From the NCBI RefSeq assembly GCF_007997035.1, contig NZ_VOSS01000076.1, positions 41,376-105,375 of the forward strand: a stretch of 64,000 nucleotides of DNA. Reading direction: 5' to 3'. The DNA comes from Ralstonia sp. TCR112 (GTDB lineage: Bacteria; Pseudomonadota; Gammaproteobacteria; Burkholderiales; Burkholderiaceae). This document shows, in pieces, positions 1 through 7,051 of the stretch; the stretch's first letter is position 1, and every line of letters begins with the position of its first letter. Made by a program: the position numbers and the translations under genes. The notes below the pieces were generated by a model. That model did not search any database. It was given only the letters and a program-made list of their open reading frames with translations, and was not told the DNA's origin.

Positions 1-254
1 GCGCCAACGCTGTTCGCCAATGGACCGATCTGCTCAACGATGCACAGCGCTCATATCTTCGGCAGGCCACCGAATGGCACGATCAGTTCCAACATCGACC
101 GGGGACGGCTGCGTCCCCAGCACAACTGTGGATCGCCTCTCTCGACTCCTGGCAGACGTTGGTCAACACCTTCAACGTAATCGCCGCATCGGCTACGCAA
201 GCCCAACCGCCGCTCCAAACGCACGCCGCGTCCAGGCGCGCGCAAGGCGCCTGA
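1..254 (+). CDS. Phasin-like protein, C-terminal fragment (5' end outside window)
   Basis: An open frame runs in from the left edge (first full codon at 3) and stops with TGA at 252-254, giving 83 residues. No start codon lies inside the window, so this is the tail of a longer gene. The sequence RQWTDLLNDAQ...TEWHDQFQ followed by LWIASLDSWQTLVNTFNVIA aligns by eye with the C-terminal half of the phasin-like protein at 5789-6277 (KTWAEFTNKLQ...TEWTQQMQ and LFAASSDSLKAFFDSFNLMA). Phasins coat polyhydroxyalkanoate granules. Assignment as a paralogue rests on this visible similarity. The last ~20 residues are Ala/Arg/Gln rich, as phasin tails often are. Confidence in coding is good, in function moderate. 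Confidence 0.6.
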   Translation, partial: ANAVRQWTDLLNDAQRSYLRQATEWHDQFQHRPGTAASPAQLWIASLDSWQTLVNTFNVIAASATQAQPPLQTHAASRRAQGA

Positions 255-329
255 CGGCTCGTCGTCGCGAAAGAAGATACGCACGCCAGGAAGCGATGTG
301 CCAGGCACGCGTCGACGGTGAAGAGGAGC

Positions 330-343
330 TTGATTCCTGTCAA
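330..343 (+). promoter_or_regulatory. Fnr box with class II spacing, upstream of the repeat-protein gene
   Basis: TTGAT-tcct-GTCAA matches the Fnr/Anr consensus TTGAT-N4-ATCAA at 9 of 10 positions. TATTCT at 365-370 is a good -10 hexamer exactly 21 nt downstream, which centres the box near -40.5, the position of an Fnr class II activator site. The predicted transcript starts near 377, about 68 nt before the ATG at 445. Confidence 0.65.
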
Positions 344-444
344 CGAGGCTGTCTCACAGGTGCCTATTCTTGAAATAGCCGTCGCCACGCACACGCGGTA
401 GACGGAAACCATTGGATCGACTGGATTGTTTGCAGGAGAAAAAA

Positions 445-912
445 ATGCGCGGAAAACTCATGATGGCGGTGCTCGTCATCGCGGCAGCGTCCACATCGGT
501 GTACGCACAAACGAAGACCGGCTCGGCGCAGAGCGACAACGGACAGGGGACTGACAAAATCAACCCCTACACGGAGGGTGCAAAACAAGCCAAGCCCGAT
601 CCGTATACAGAGGGATCGAGACGCGGCAAGTTCGATCCGTACACAGAGGGCGCAAAGGGCAAACGCGACCCCTATACGGAAGGCGCCAAACATGCCAAGC
701 GCGACCCGTACACAGAGGGATCAAGGCGCGGCAAGTTCGACCCTTACACGGAAGGCGCAAAGGGCAGGCGTGACGTTTATACGGACGGCGCCAAGCAGGC
801 GAAGCGCGACCCGTACACAGAAGGATCGAGGAGCGGCAAGTTCGATCCATACACAGAAGGCGCAAAGGGCAAGCGTGACGCTTATACGGACGGCGGAAAC
901 CAGACGAAGTAG
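445..912 (+). CDS. Exported PYTEG/PYTDG tandem-repeat protein
   Basis: This 155-residue protein has an N-terminal signal peptide (about residues 1-22, hydrophobic MMAVLVIAAAS, cleavage likely after VYA). The mature part is ten copies of an 11-12 residue unit with core PYTEG or PYTDG followed by basic residues (AKQAK, SRRGKF, AKGKR). The units are arranged as a 105-bp higher-order repeat (three units, 35 residues) present three times between about 562 and 876. The ATG at 445 is chosen because GGAGAA precedes it by a few bases; an upstream TTG at 412 in the same frame lacks a signal-like start. The mature protein is highly charged and Gly/Pro rich, with no visible catalytic motif. It follows an Fnr-type promoter, so low-oxygen induction is likely. 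Small exported proteins with this motif occur in Burkholderiales, but I know of no defined function. Confidence 0.75.
   Translation: MRGKLMMAVLVIAAASTSVYAQTKTGSAQSDNGQGTDKINPYTEGAKQAKPDPYTEGSRRGKFDPYTEGAKGKRDPYTEGAKHAKRDPYTEGSRRGKFDPYTEGAKGRRDVYTDGAKQAKRDPYTEGSRSGKFDPYTEGAKGKRDAYTDGGNQTK
562..876 (+). repeat. 105-bp in-frame tandem repeat, three copies
   Basis: Three consecutive 105-bp blocks each encode three PYT(E/D)G units of 12, 12 and 11 residues. A partial fourth block follows. Copies differ mostly by synonymous or conservative changes (for example SRRGKF against SRSGKF), so copy number may vary between strains by slippage or recombination. Confidence 0.75.
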
Positions 913-1098
913 CCGCGTTTGGTTTGGCCCCGACGGACGCCACGGACGCCGTCTGTGCGCGTAGAGACCGTCGTCAATGCGCACCCGCTCGACACGCTGC
1001 GTCCGCCGTTGAAGCGGACCATGTGACGCCGGGCGGGAGGCATCACCTCGGCCGGCCTGTCTCTGCACTGCAACATGTCGCCTGCCGGGCCAAACGGT

Positions 1099-1112
1099 TT
1101 GATCCGAGTCAA
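1099..1112 (+). promoter_or_regulatory. Fnr box upstream of the S30AE (hibernation factor) gene
   Basis: TTGAT-ccga-GTCAA matches the Fnr consensus at 9 of 10 positions and has the same second half-site as the box at 330-343. AACAAT at 1134-1139 lies 21 nt downstream as a plausible -10, again centring the box near -40.5. The predicted start near 1146 is about 40 nt before the ATG at 1187. Confidence 0.6.
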
Positions 1113-1186
1113 GGTGCCGGAAATCATGCGATCAACAATGAACGCATCGATGTCCACTCCCCCACCAGACCCACCGGAGCCTAACC

Positions 1187-1504
1187 ATGAGTCTTCCAGT
1201 CGATATTTCTTTCCAGGGTGTTGCGCATTCCAAGGCCGTCGAAGAGGCCGTTATCGACCGTGCAGACCGCTTGACGCGTATTCGTGGCGATCTGGAACGC
1301 TGCCGTGTCAGCCTTACCGTAGGGGCCAAGCATCAGCACAAGGGCAAGCCGTTCGACGTGCACGTCCACGTGTTTGCGCCGCATCAGACGCATGTGTCCA
1401 GCAATACGTCCCACGAAGACCCCTACGTCGCGCTTCACGAAGCGTTCACGCACGTGGAGCGCATGCTGGTGGAGGCCAACGGCAAACGCTCGCCACAGTC
1501 CTGA
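1187..1504 (+). CDS. HPF/RaiA-like ribosome-associated protein (S30AE domain)
   Basis: A 105-residue protein with the S30AE fold pattern: VDISFQGVAHSKAVEEAVIDRADRL at the N-terminus, then an alternating strand FDVHVHVFAPH and a C-terminal helix ALHEAFTHVERML. Proteins of this family bind the 30S subunit and block or dimerise idle ribosomes during stress or stationary phase. It is shorter than long-form HPF and lacks a C-terminal dimerisation domain, so it is of the short RaiA/HPF type. An Fnr-type promoter (1099-1139) suggests induction when oxygen falls, which fits a role in dormancy. Confidence 0.8.
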   Translation: MSLPVDISFQGVAHSKAVEEAVIDRADRLTRIRGDLERCRVSLTVGAKHQHKGKPFDVHVHVFAPHQTHVSSNTSHEDPYVALHEAFTHVERMLVEANGKRSPQS

Positions 1505-1531
1505 CGGATCGTTGGCGTGCGCACGCGTTAC

Positions 1532-1666
1532 TCATGCGATCGCATGCGTATTGCCCAATGAATGGGTGACCACAATCCGGTGCCCTTGCTCATGAAGACG
1601 GATGGCAATGGCCTGGACCAGGCCGCCCATGCCACCGGTGATGAGCGCAGTGCGATGTGTTGTCAT
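1532..1666 (-). pseudogene. Remnant of a PhaB-like short-chain dehydrogenase
   Basis: A 44-codon frame starts with ATG at 1666-1664 and reads TTHRTALITGGMGGLVQAIA, followed by a Rossmann-type strand HRIVVTHSLG, then stops. The TGGMGG motif and spacing match the N-terminus of acetoacetyl-CoA reductase (PhaB) and related 3-oxoacyl reductases, which are about 245 residues long. Four fifths of the protein is missing, and the glycine normally following GGMGG(I/L) is Val. It lies 7 nt after the stop of the upstream minus-strand gene, where a co-transcribed phaB gene would sit. I read it as a deletion remnant. Alternatively it could be a short ORF with chance resemblance. Confidence 0.55.
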
Positions 1667-1673
1667 GACGGCC

Positions 1674-2180
1674 TTATCGCGTTGCCGGACGCGCGCCAGC
1701 GCGCGGGCAGCCGCGCTTGCACAGCAGCCACTCGTCTGCGCCAGGCTCGATATGCAACCGCACGACCGCATCGACGGGCTGCGCGCCTGCGCGAACGCCC
1801 AGCGTTTGCATCGCTCCGCGATATGCGGCCGTGATCTGATAGTGCCCGCGGGGCAAGCGCATATACAGAAGCGGGCCCTCCGTGCGCACGCGCAAACGCA
1901 GCTTGCCGCGATCATCCGCAACCGACACATCCACGTCCGACAGCGCCTCGCCGGTTCTGGCCGACACCACGTTCAGCCGCACGTTGAAACGACGCGCCAT
2001 CGCGTGCAGGGTGTCGCGCTCGTCGCTTCCCACGCCGCCGGACACATAGGCGATCTCGTTCTGGAAGCGGACTTCCGGAGCCGCCGCTGCATCTGGCCCG
2101 GCTGCACCGGCGTGCGCGCTGGCAGCCAACGCCAATGCGGCGAACAGGCAGCGTTGCAAAAGACGACTTGCGTGGCTCAT
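1674..2180 (-). CDS. Exported protein with carboxypeptidase-regulatory-like fold
   Basis: A 168-residue protein with a signal peptide (hydrophobic CLFAALALAASAHAGAAG). The mature part has a beta-sandwich-like pattern: LNVVSARTGEALSDVDVSV, RLRVRTEGPLLYMRLPRGHY and QITAAYRGAMQTLGV, which resembles carboxypeptidase-regulatory/transthyretin-like domains. The ATG at 2180 is chosen over one at 2192 because GATGAGG lies just upstream. It follows the nitroreductase gene by about 14 nt in one minus-strand operon. The tail carries two cysteines (LLCKRGCP). No enzyme motif is visible; a structural or ligand-binding periplasmic role is inferred only from the fold. Confidence 0.65.
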   Translation of the reverse strand: MSHASRLLQRCLFAALALAASAHAGAAGPDAAAAPEVRFQNEIAYVSGGVGSDERDTLHAMARRFNVRLNVVSARTGEALSDVDVSVADDRGKLRLRVRTEGPLLYMRLPRGHYQITAAYRGAMQTLGVRAGAQPVDAVVRLHIEPGADEWLLCKRGCPRAGARPATR

Positions 2181-2194
2181 GTCATACCTCATCG

Positions 2195-2842
2195 CTAAGC
2201 GGCCGGGTGGCCGACTGTCTGCGCCAGCACCGGTACCTCGTCTTCGTTGAGCGACAAGGCCTCTGCCAGCAGGCGCTGGTTGAGCCAGCCGCGCACCACA
2301 CAGCCCAGCCCGACCGCGGCACAGTAGAGCGACACGTTCTGCGAGATCGCACCGGCCGCTACGCCGCAAAAGGTGTCGCGCACGGCTTCGGGCATCTGGT
2401 CCGCACGCGCATGGTTCACGACGTACACCAGATCCAGCGGGGCCCTCCCCACAAAATCCTGGTACCCCGTGAGGTTGCGCGCGTCCACGGCGTGCTTGAG
2501 GCGCAGGCGGTGCGCGCCAGGTTCGTATTCGTAGACGCCTTCAGGCAGCGCGACGTAGATGTCGATCTCGTTCAGGCCATGCGCAGAAGGCGCGGTGCGC
2601 CCGCCGGTTTCCGGCCGATTGATGCCATTCGCCGCCCATAGCAAGTCGCTCAGTTGCTGCAGCGATAGCGGCGTGGGTGCGAAATCCCGCACGCTTTTCC
2701 GCTTGGCAAGCGCCGCCGCCAACATGTTGCCGCCATCCAATAGCGGCGGCGCCAGCGCTATGGTTGCCGGCGCAGCATGGGATGTGGGCTGCGGCAGCAG
2801 ATGTTGCACAGGGTCGTAAGACAGGAGCATCGCCGCACTCAT
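2195..2842 (-). CDS. SagB/ThcOx-type nitroreductase family protein
   Basis: About 215 residues. The FMN-binding nitroreductase pattern is clear: KRKSVRDFAPTPLSLQQLSDLLWAANGINR near the N-terminus, and a C-terminal VAAGAISQNVSLYCAAVGLGCVVRGW block. Members reduce nitro compounds or quinones with NAD(P)H, or act as FMN oxidases. The start at 2842 (MSAAM) is preferred over a GTG at 2872 because GAGGTGG precedes it. The gene lies 47 nt after the alcohol dehydrogenase gene on the same strand and probably shares its Fnr-type promoter, so a redox role at low oxygen is likely. The substrate is unknown. Confidence 0.8.
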   Translation of the reverse strand: MSAAMLLSYDPVQHLLPQPTSHAAPATIALAPPLLDGGNMLAAALAKRKSVRDFAPTPLSLQQLSDLLWAANGINRPETGGRTAPSAHGLNEIDIYVALPEGVYEYEPGAHRLRLKHAVDARNLTGYQDFVGRAPLDLVYVVNHARADQMPEAVRDTFCGVAAGAISQNVSLYCAAVGLGCVVRGWLNQRLLAEALSLNEDEVPVLAQTVGHPAA

Positions 2843-2889
2843 GGCATCCACCTCACAGAGCTGAAAAGTCACCGAACATGTGTCGCCAT

Positions 2890-3927
2890 CTAGGCGGAGA
2901 TGATCACCTTGAGCGCCTGTGTTTTCGCGGCGTTGCGGAAGGTGTCATAGGCGGCGAGGATGTCATCGAGCTTGAAGCGGTGCGTAATGAGCTGCCCAGG
3001 CAGCAGCTTGCCCGCGCGCACCGTTTTGAGGAGCATCGGTGTGCTGACCGTATCGACCAGCCTCGTGGTGATGGCGATGTTCTGGCTCCACAACGTTTCC
3101 AGATGCAGGTCTGCCTTCACGCCATGCACGCCGATGTTCGCAATCACGCCACCCGGCGCAACCAGTTGCTGGCAGAGCTCGAACGTCGCGGGCACGCCCA
3201 CCGCCTCGATTGCACAATCGACGCCCACGCCATCTGTCAGCCGCTTCACGGCGGCTACGGCATCTTCACTCGAGACATCGATACACGCGGTCGCGCCCAG
3301 CCGGCCCGCCACTTCCAGCCGCGCGGTATTCGTGTCAATCATGATGATCTGCGCCGGCGAGTAGAACTGCGCCGTCAGTAGCGAAGCCAGCCCGATGGGG
3401 CCTGCACCCACGATCGCCACGCTGTTGCCGGGCTGAACACGGCCGTTCAGCACGCCACATTCGAATCCGGTGGGGAAGATGTCCGACAGCATGACGAGCG
3501 CCTCCTCGTCAACGCCAGGCGGCAGTTTGTACAGGCTCGTCTCCGCATGCGGAATTCGGACGTACTCGGCCTGCACGCCGTCGATGCGGTGGCCCAGGAT
3601 CCAGCCGCCCGTCTCGCAATGCGAGTACATGCCGCGCCGGCAGTTCGCACATTTTCCGCACGACGAAATACAGGAGATCAGCACATGGTCCCCCGGCTGC
3701 AGCGATGTCACGGCCGCGCCAACCGACTCCACCACGCCCACGCCTTCGTGGCCCAAGGTGCGCCCAGGCTCGCAGGTCGGCACGTCGCCCTTGATGATGT
3801 GCAGATCGGTACCGCAGATCGTCGTCAACGTGACACGCACGACGGCGTCGCCCGGCGACTGCACCTCCGGTTTCGGCTTGTCGGCCAGGGTGATCTTGCC
3901 GGGCCCTTCGTAGACGAGCGCTTTCAT
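2890..3927 (-). CDS. Zinc-dependent alcohol dehydrogenase family protein
   Basis: A 345-residue MDR-superfamily enzyme. The catalytic zinc site is seen as CGTDLHIIKGD and GHEGVGVV; the structural zinc cysteines are in CISSCGKCANCRRGMYSHC; the NAD(P) Rossmann motif is VGAGPIG. Length and motifs match NAD-dependent alcohol dehydrogenases. The start at 3927 (MKALVYEGPG) matches the family N-terminus; the open frame continues upstream to 4824, but that extension is antisense to the 4055 gene and has no family similarity. It is the first gene of the operon ADH, nitroreductase, exported protein, phaB remnant. A divergent Fnr-like site lies upstream. It may serve fermentative redox balance when oxygen is low. 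Confidence 0.88.
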   Translation of the reverse strand: MKALVYEGPGKITLADKPKPEVQSPGDAVVRVTLTTICGTDLHIIKGDVPTCEPGRTLGHEGVGVVESVGAAVTSLQPGDHVLISCISSCGKCANCRRGMYSHCETGGWILGHRIDGVQAEYVRIPHAETSLYKLPPGVDEEALVMLSDIFPTGFECGVLNGRVQPGNSVAIVGAGPIGLASLLTAQFYSPAQIIMIDTNTARLEVAGRLGATACIDVSSEDAVAAVKRLTDGVGVDCAIEAVGVPATFELCQQLVAPGGVIANIGVHGVKADLHLETLWSQNIAITTRLVDTVSTPMLLKTVRAGKLLPGQLITHRFKLDDILAAYDTFRNAAKTQALKVIISA

Positions 3928-3982
3928 GGGAGTCCCCAAGGAAGACGATGACTCCATGCTAGGCAACCGCCCTGCGCGCACG

Positions 3983-3996
3983 TTGATCTGCGTCAG
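3983..3996. promoter_or_regulatory. Candidate Fnr box between divergent ADH and kinase-fusion genes
   Basis: Plus strand TTGAT-ctgc-GTCAG (8 of 10). Read towards the ADH gene it is CTGAC-GCAG-ATCAA with TAGCAT at 3961-3956 as the -10; read towards the 4055 gene, GATATT at 4018-4023 could be the -10. Each lies 21 nt from the box. The hexamers are weak (4 of 6), so this is supported mainly by the repeated spacing. Confidence 0.45.
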
Positions 3997-4054
3997 GGCG
4001 CATGTCGGCATGCGCGCGATATTGATGTTCAATGTCCGGAGATGAAACCCGCGT

Positions 4055-5641
4055 ATGGCCGAACAAGCCGCCACCATTCCAAGCACGCAGGCAGCGGAAG
4101 CGTTCGTCAGCCGCATGCTTGAGGCCGCTGCGTATCCGCACCCCGCCACCGATCTGCAGATGATCGAAACGCATCTGTCGTGGGTCTTCCTGGCCGGAGC
4201 GTTTGCGTACAAGGTGCGCAAGCCAGTCAAGCTCGATTTCGTCGACTTTTCGACGCTCCGCGCGCGGCAAATCGATTGCGAGGAAGAGTGCCGTCTCAAC
4301 CGTCGCCTCGCCCCCGCGCTATACGTTGGCGTGGTGCCGATTTCGCGCGATCCGGCCACGGGCGCCATCCGCATCAACGGGCAAGGGGTGCCTGATGAAT
4401 ACGCCGTCTGCATGCGGCGGTTCGCCCAGCAAGACGTACTCTGTGCGGTGGCGCGTGACCGGCGGCTCGGCCCAGAAGAAGTCGACGCGCTGGCCGACCT
4501 GATTGCAGACTTCCACGCCTCCGCGCCGGTCGCCAGTGCGGGTTCAGAGGATGGAACGCCCTCAGCCATTCGCCACACACTCGAGGATTGCGCAGCCGGA
4601 GTCATTGCCTTAAGCACAGAACCAGCGCTGGCCCAAGCCACGGTATCGCAGCTTCGTCGACAGACCGACCGCCTCGAAGCGACATTCGCGTCACGCCGAC
4701 GCAGTCGCCACATCCGCGAATGCCATGGCGACCTGCACCTGGGCAACATCGTCTTGATCGACGGCCAGCCGACCCCGTTCGACTGTCTGGAATTCTCAGC
4801 CTCACTGCGGTGGATCGACACCATCTACGACGCCGCGTTCCTGTTCATGGATTTGCTCGCCACAGGTCTGGACGGGCTGGCGTATCGATTCATCAACCGC
4901 TATCTCGAACGATGCGGCGACTATGGCGGGTTGGCAGTTCTGCCCTTCTACGCATCGATGCGTGCACTCGTGCGCGCTCGCGTACTGCTCGAACGCGCCC
5001 GTCAGCTGGACAGCACCCCGGATCTGGGCGCCAAGCCACGCGCCGAGGCACGCCGCATGCTCGACCTGTCCCACAAGCTGCTCTGCCGAAACGACGCGTG
5101 CATTGTCCTCATGCACGGTCTTTCCGGCAGTGGAAAATCCACGCGTGCCGCACAGCTTGCCGAAGCGGAAGCGATGATCCGCGTGCGCTCCGATGTCGAA
5201 CGCCAACGCGTTCGGTATGCCGGCCCTGCCGATCGCTATCTGCCGCGTGCGCTCGAGCGTACCTATCGACGCCTGGCCGCGATCTGCAAGCTCGGTGCAG
5301 ACGCTGGTTTTCCGATGATTGCGGACGCCACGTTCCTGGCCGAGCATCAGCGCCGACGCTTTTTCTCGCTGGGCCGGCGGCTGAGCGTGGCGGTGGGCAT
5401 CGCGGACTGCGTTGCCGACGTCGACACGCTGCGTAAGCGCATCCGCCATCGCATGCGCGGCGGGCACGATGCATCCGAGGCAGATCTGGGCGTGCTGGAC
5501 GCTCAGATCACCACGCAGGAGCCACTCAACGCGCAGGAGCGGGCACATGTCATTCCTTGTGAGATATCCAACGTGGTGCCTCATCTCAGGGGCACAGGGC
5601 AGTGCATTCCTCCGGCTGGCTCAGGCAAGCAAATGCCCTGA
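4055..5641 (+). CDS. APH-like phosphotransferase fused to a P-loop kinase
   Basis: A 528-residue two-domain protein. The N-terminal ~330 residues are aminoglycoside-phosphotransferase-like, with the catalytic loop HGDLHLGNIVL near residue 225 and PFDCLEF supplying the metal-binding Asp. The C-terminal ~180 residues are an AAA_33-type kinase with a Walker A motif (GLSGSGKST near residue 354) and the later Asp of IADATFL. This architecture is known as bifunctional aminoglycoside phosphotransferase/ATP-binding protein, but its substrate is not established and it should not be taken as a resistance gene. It is divergent from ADH and may share the Fnr-like site at 3983-3996. Confidence 0.8.
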   Translation: MAEQAATIPSTQAAEAFVSRMLEAAAYPHPATDLQMIETHLSWVFLAGAFAYKVRKPVKLDFVDFSTLRARQIDCEEECRLNRRLAPALYVGVVPISRDPATGAIRINGQGVPDEYAVCMRRFAQQDVLCAVARDRRLGPEEVDALADLIADFHASAPVASAGSEDGTPSAIRHTLEDCAAGVIALSTEPALAQATVSQLRRQTDRLEATFASRRRSRHIRECHGDLHLGNIVLIDGQPTPFDCLEFSASLRWIDTIYDAAFLFMDLLATGLDGLAYRFINRYLERCGDYGGLAVLPFYASMRALVRARVLLERARQLDSTPDLGAKPRAEARRMLDLSHKLLCRNDACIVLMHGLSGSGKSTRAAQLAEAEAMIRVRSDVERQRVRYAGPADRYLPRALERTYRRLAAICKLGADAGFPMIADATFLAEHQRRRFFSLGRRLSVAVGIADCVADVDTLRKRIRHRMRGGHDASEADLGVLDAQITTQEPLNAQERAHVIPCEISNVVPHLRGTGQCIPPAGSGKQMP

Positions 5642-5684
5642 AACGAAGCACCAAAGCGATGGCGCTTCACGCGCGGCCGGCTGT

Positions 5685-5698
5685 TTGCGCCACGTCAA
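5685..5698 (+). promoter_or_regulatory. Weak Fnr-like site upstream of the phasin gene
   Basis: TTGCG-ccac-GTCAA matches 7 of 10 consensus positions. TACGCT at 5720-5725 is 21 nt downstream, the same spacing as at the stronger sites, but matches only 3 of 6 -10 positions. Reported because the spacing recurs; weak on its own. Confidence 0.25.
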
Positions 5699-5788
5699 CG
5701 CACCCAGCCGCAGAGGGCCTACGCTGCATATGGATTCCCCATTCGGCGGCCCGCTCACCTGTCCGCCAAGACCCCACCGGAGAACGTA

Positions 5789-6277
5789 ATGCAACAACCT
5801 GCTGATATGGCCTGCAACCTGGCATGCGCCGCTCTGCGCGAAATGAGCCGCACCGCCAGCTTCATGCTCGAGGCGCAAATCGACCTGGCCCATTTCCGCC
5901 TGAAGCTCGCCGAGGCCGTGCTGGAAGATGTGCGTGAACTGGAACATGAACTGAGCGGCACGCATGACTGGACATCGCTGACCGCTGCGAACAGCATCTT
6001 CATGAAGATGCAATCGAGCCACGGGGCTAACGCGCTGAAAACGTGGGCCGAGTTCACGAATAAGCTGCAAGCCGCCTCCTTGCGTCGAATGACGGAGTGG
6101 ACCCAGCAGATGCAGCAACCCGAAGGGCAAACCTCTTCTTCCCAGCTGTTTGCCGCGTCGTCCGATTCGCTGAAGGCGTTCTTCGACAGCTTCAACCTCA
6201 TGGCCCTGCCCGACTCCGAAGCGAAGAAGAACGGACTGGCACGCACCGCAAAGGCAAGGGCTCAACAGGCCGCCTGA
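5789..6277 (+). CDS. Phasin family protein
   Basis: A 162-residue, almost wholly helical protein without membrane segments. Heptad-like amphipathic stretches (FRLKLAEAVLEDVRELEHEL; MTEWTQQMQ) and the Ala/Lys-rich tail are typical of phasins, which bind the surface of polyhydroxybutyrate granules and also act in stress protection. GGAGAACGTA precedes the ATG. The C-terminal half resembles the truncated protein at 1-254. In the Burkholderia low-oxygen locus a phasin accompanies PHB genes; here only a phaB fragment (1532-1666) remains nearby. It stands alone between the kinase-fusion gene and the hydrolase, with a weak Fnr-like site upstream. Confidence 0.75.
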   Translation: MQQPADMACNLACAALREMSRTASFMLEAQIDLAHFRLKLAEAVLEDVRELEHELSGTHDWTSLTAANSIFMKMQSSHGANALKTWAEFTNKLQAASLRRMTEWTQQMQQPEGQTSSSQLFAASSDSLKAFFDSFNLMALPDSEAKKNGLARTAKARAQQAA

Positions 6278-6363
6278 TCGACGAACCTCGGTAGTGCCCA
6301 GCCAGCACCAAACACGTAGCGCACCTGCCGGCTGGCTGCGCCTCACTTCCGGATATCCGCTCC

Positions 6364-7047
6364 ATGAACGCCGAACCGCTTTCTCTCAGCATGGACATCG
6401 TGGCGGATGAGGCAGTCCTGGAAGGCACCCTTGACTGCCCCGGCAACGCCACCGGCCTGGTCATCTTTGCGCATGGCAGCGGCAGTTCGCGGCTGAGCCC
6501 GCGCAACCGGTATGTGGCTGATCAGCTCCACGCCGCCGGCGTGGGCACGCTGCTGTTCGATCTGTTGAGTGCCGACGAGGCGTCACACGCATCGTGCCGG
6601 TTCGACATCGGCCTTCTGGCGCGTCGTCTGCAGACAGCTACACACGCGGTACGGAGCATCGCGCGCGAACGCAGTCTGCGACTCGGGTATTTCGGCGCCA
6701 GCACGGGCGCCGCAGCGGCGATCCTGGCAGCGTCGGAGCAGGACGACGCGTGCGCGATCGAAGCGGTCGTCAGCCGCGGCGGTCGCCCGGATCTTGCTGG
6801 CCAACGTGCGCTGAGCACGCTTGCCTGCCCGACCCTGCTGATTGTGGGGGCCGCCGATTTGGATGTTCTTGATCTCAACCGTCAGGCGCTGAGCCAGATG
6901 CAATGCGAAAAAGCCCTGGAGACAGTGCCCCACGCAACGCACCTTTTTGAAGAGGCCGGCGCGCTGGAACATGTTGCCGAGCTGGCGCGCGCATGGTTTG
7001 CCCGTCACCTGGGTGCAGCGACCCAACCCCACCGACATACGAGGTAG
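6364..7047 (+). CDS. Alpha/beta hydrolase (dienelactone-hydrolase-like)
   Basis: A 227-residue protein with the alpha/beta-hydrolase order: a beta-strand and oxyanion region VIFAHGSGSSR at about 36-46, a nucleophile elbow GASTG near residue 117 (GxSxG), LLIVGAADLDV carrying the probable acid Asp, and a late His in PHATHLFEE. All three triad residues are present. Substrate is unknown. Its stop codon overlaps the ribosome-binding sequence GAGGTAG of the next gene, so the two are translationally linked. In some Burkholderiales the same hydrolase and phosphoribosyltransferase types are found adjacent or fused, which suggests a shared task. Confidence 0.75.
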   Translation: MNAEPLSLSMDIVADEAVLEGTLDCPGNATGLVIFAHGSGSSRLSPRNRYVADQLHAAGVGTLLFDLLSADEASHASCRFDIGLLARRLQTATHAVRSIARERSLRLGYFGASTGAAAAILAASEQDDACAIEAVVSRGGRPDLAGQRALSTLACPTLLIVGAADLDVLDLNRQALSQMQCEKALETVPHATHLFEEAGALEHVAELARAWFARHLGAATQPHRHTR

Positions 7048-7051
7048 CGCC

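Noticed and set aside
20..373. Open frames in the first 400 bp other than the phasin-like frame
   Set aside because: The +2 and minus frames there are Arg/Cys rich and show no motif; frame 3 matches the phasin paralogue.
562..876. CRISPR-like array at the tandem repeat
   Set aside because: The repeats are in frame, encode a signal-peptide-bearing protein, have no unique spacers, and no cas gene is nearby.
3928..4824. N-terminal extension of the alcohol dehydrogenase frame (to 644 residues)
   Set aside because: The extra 299 residues are antisense to the kinase-fusion gene at 4055 and have no family match. The ATG at 3927 gives the canonical MDR start.
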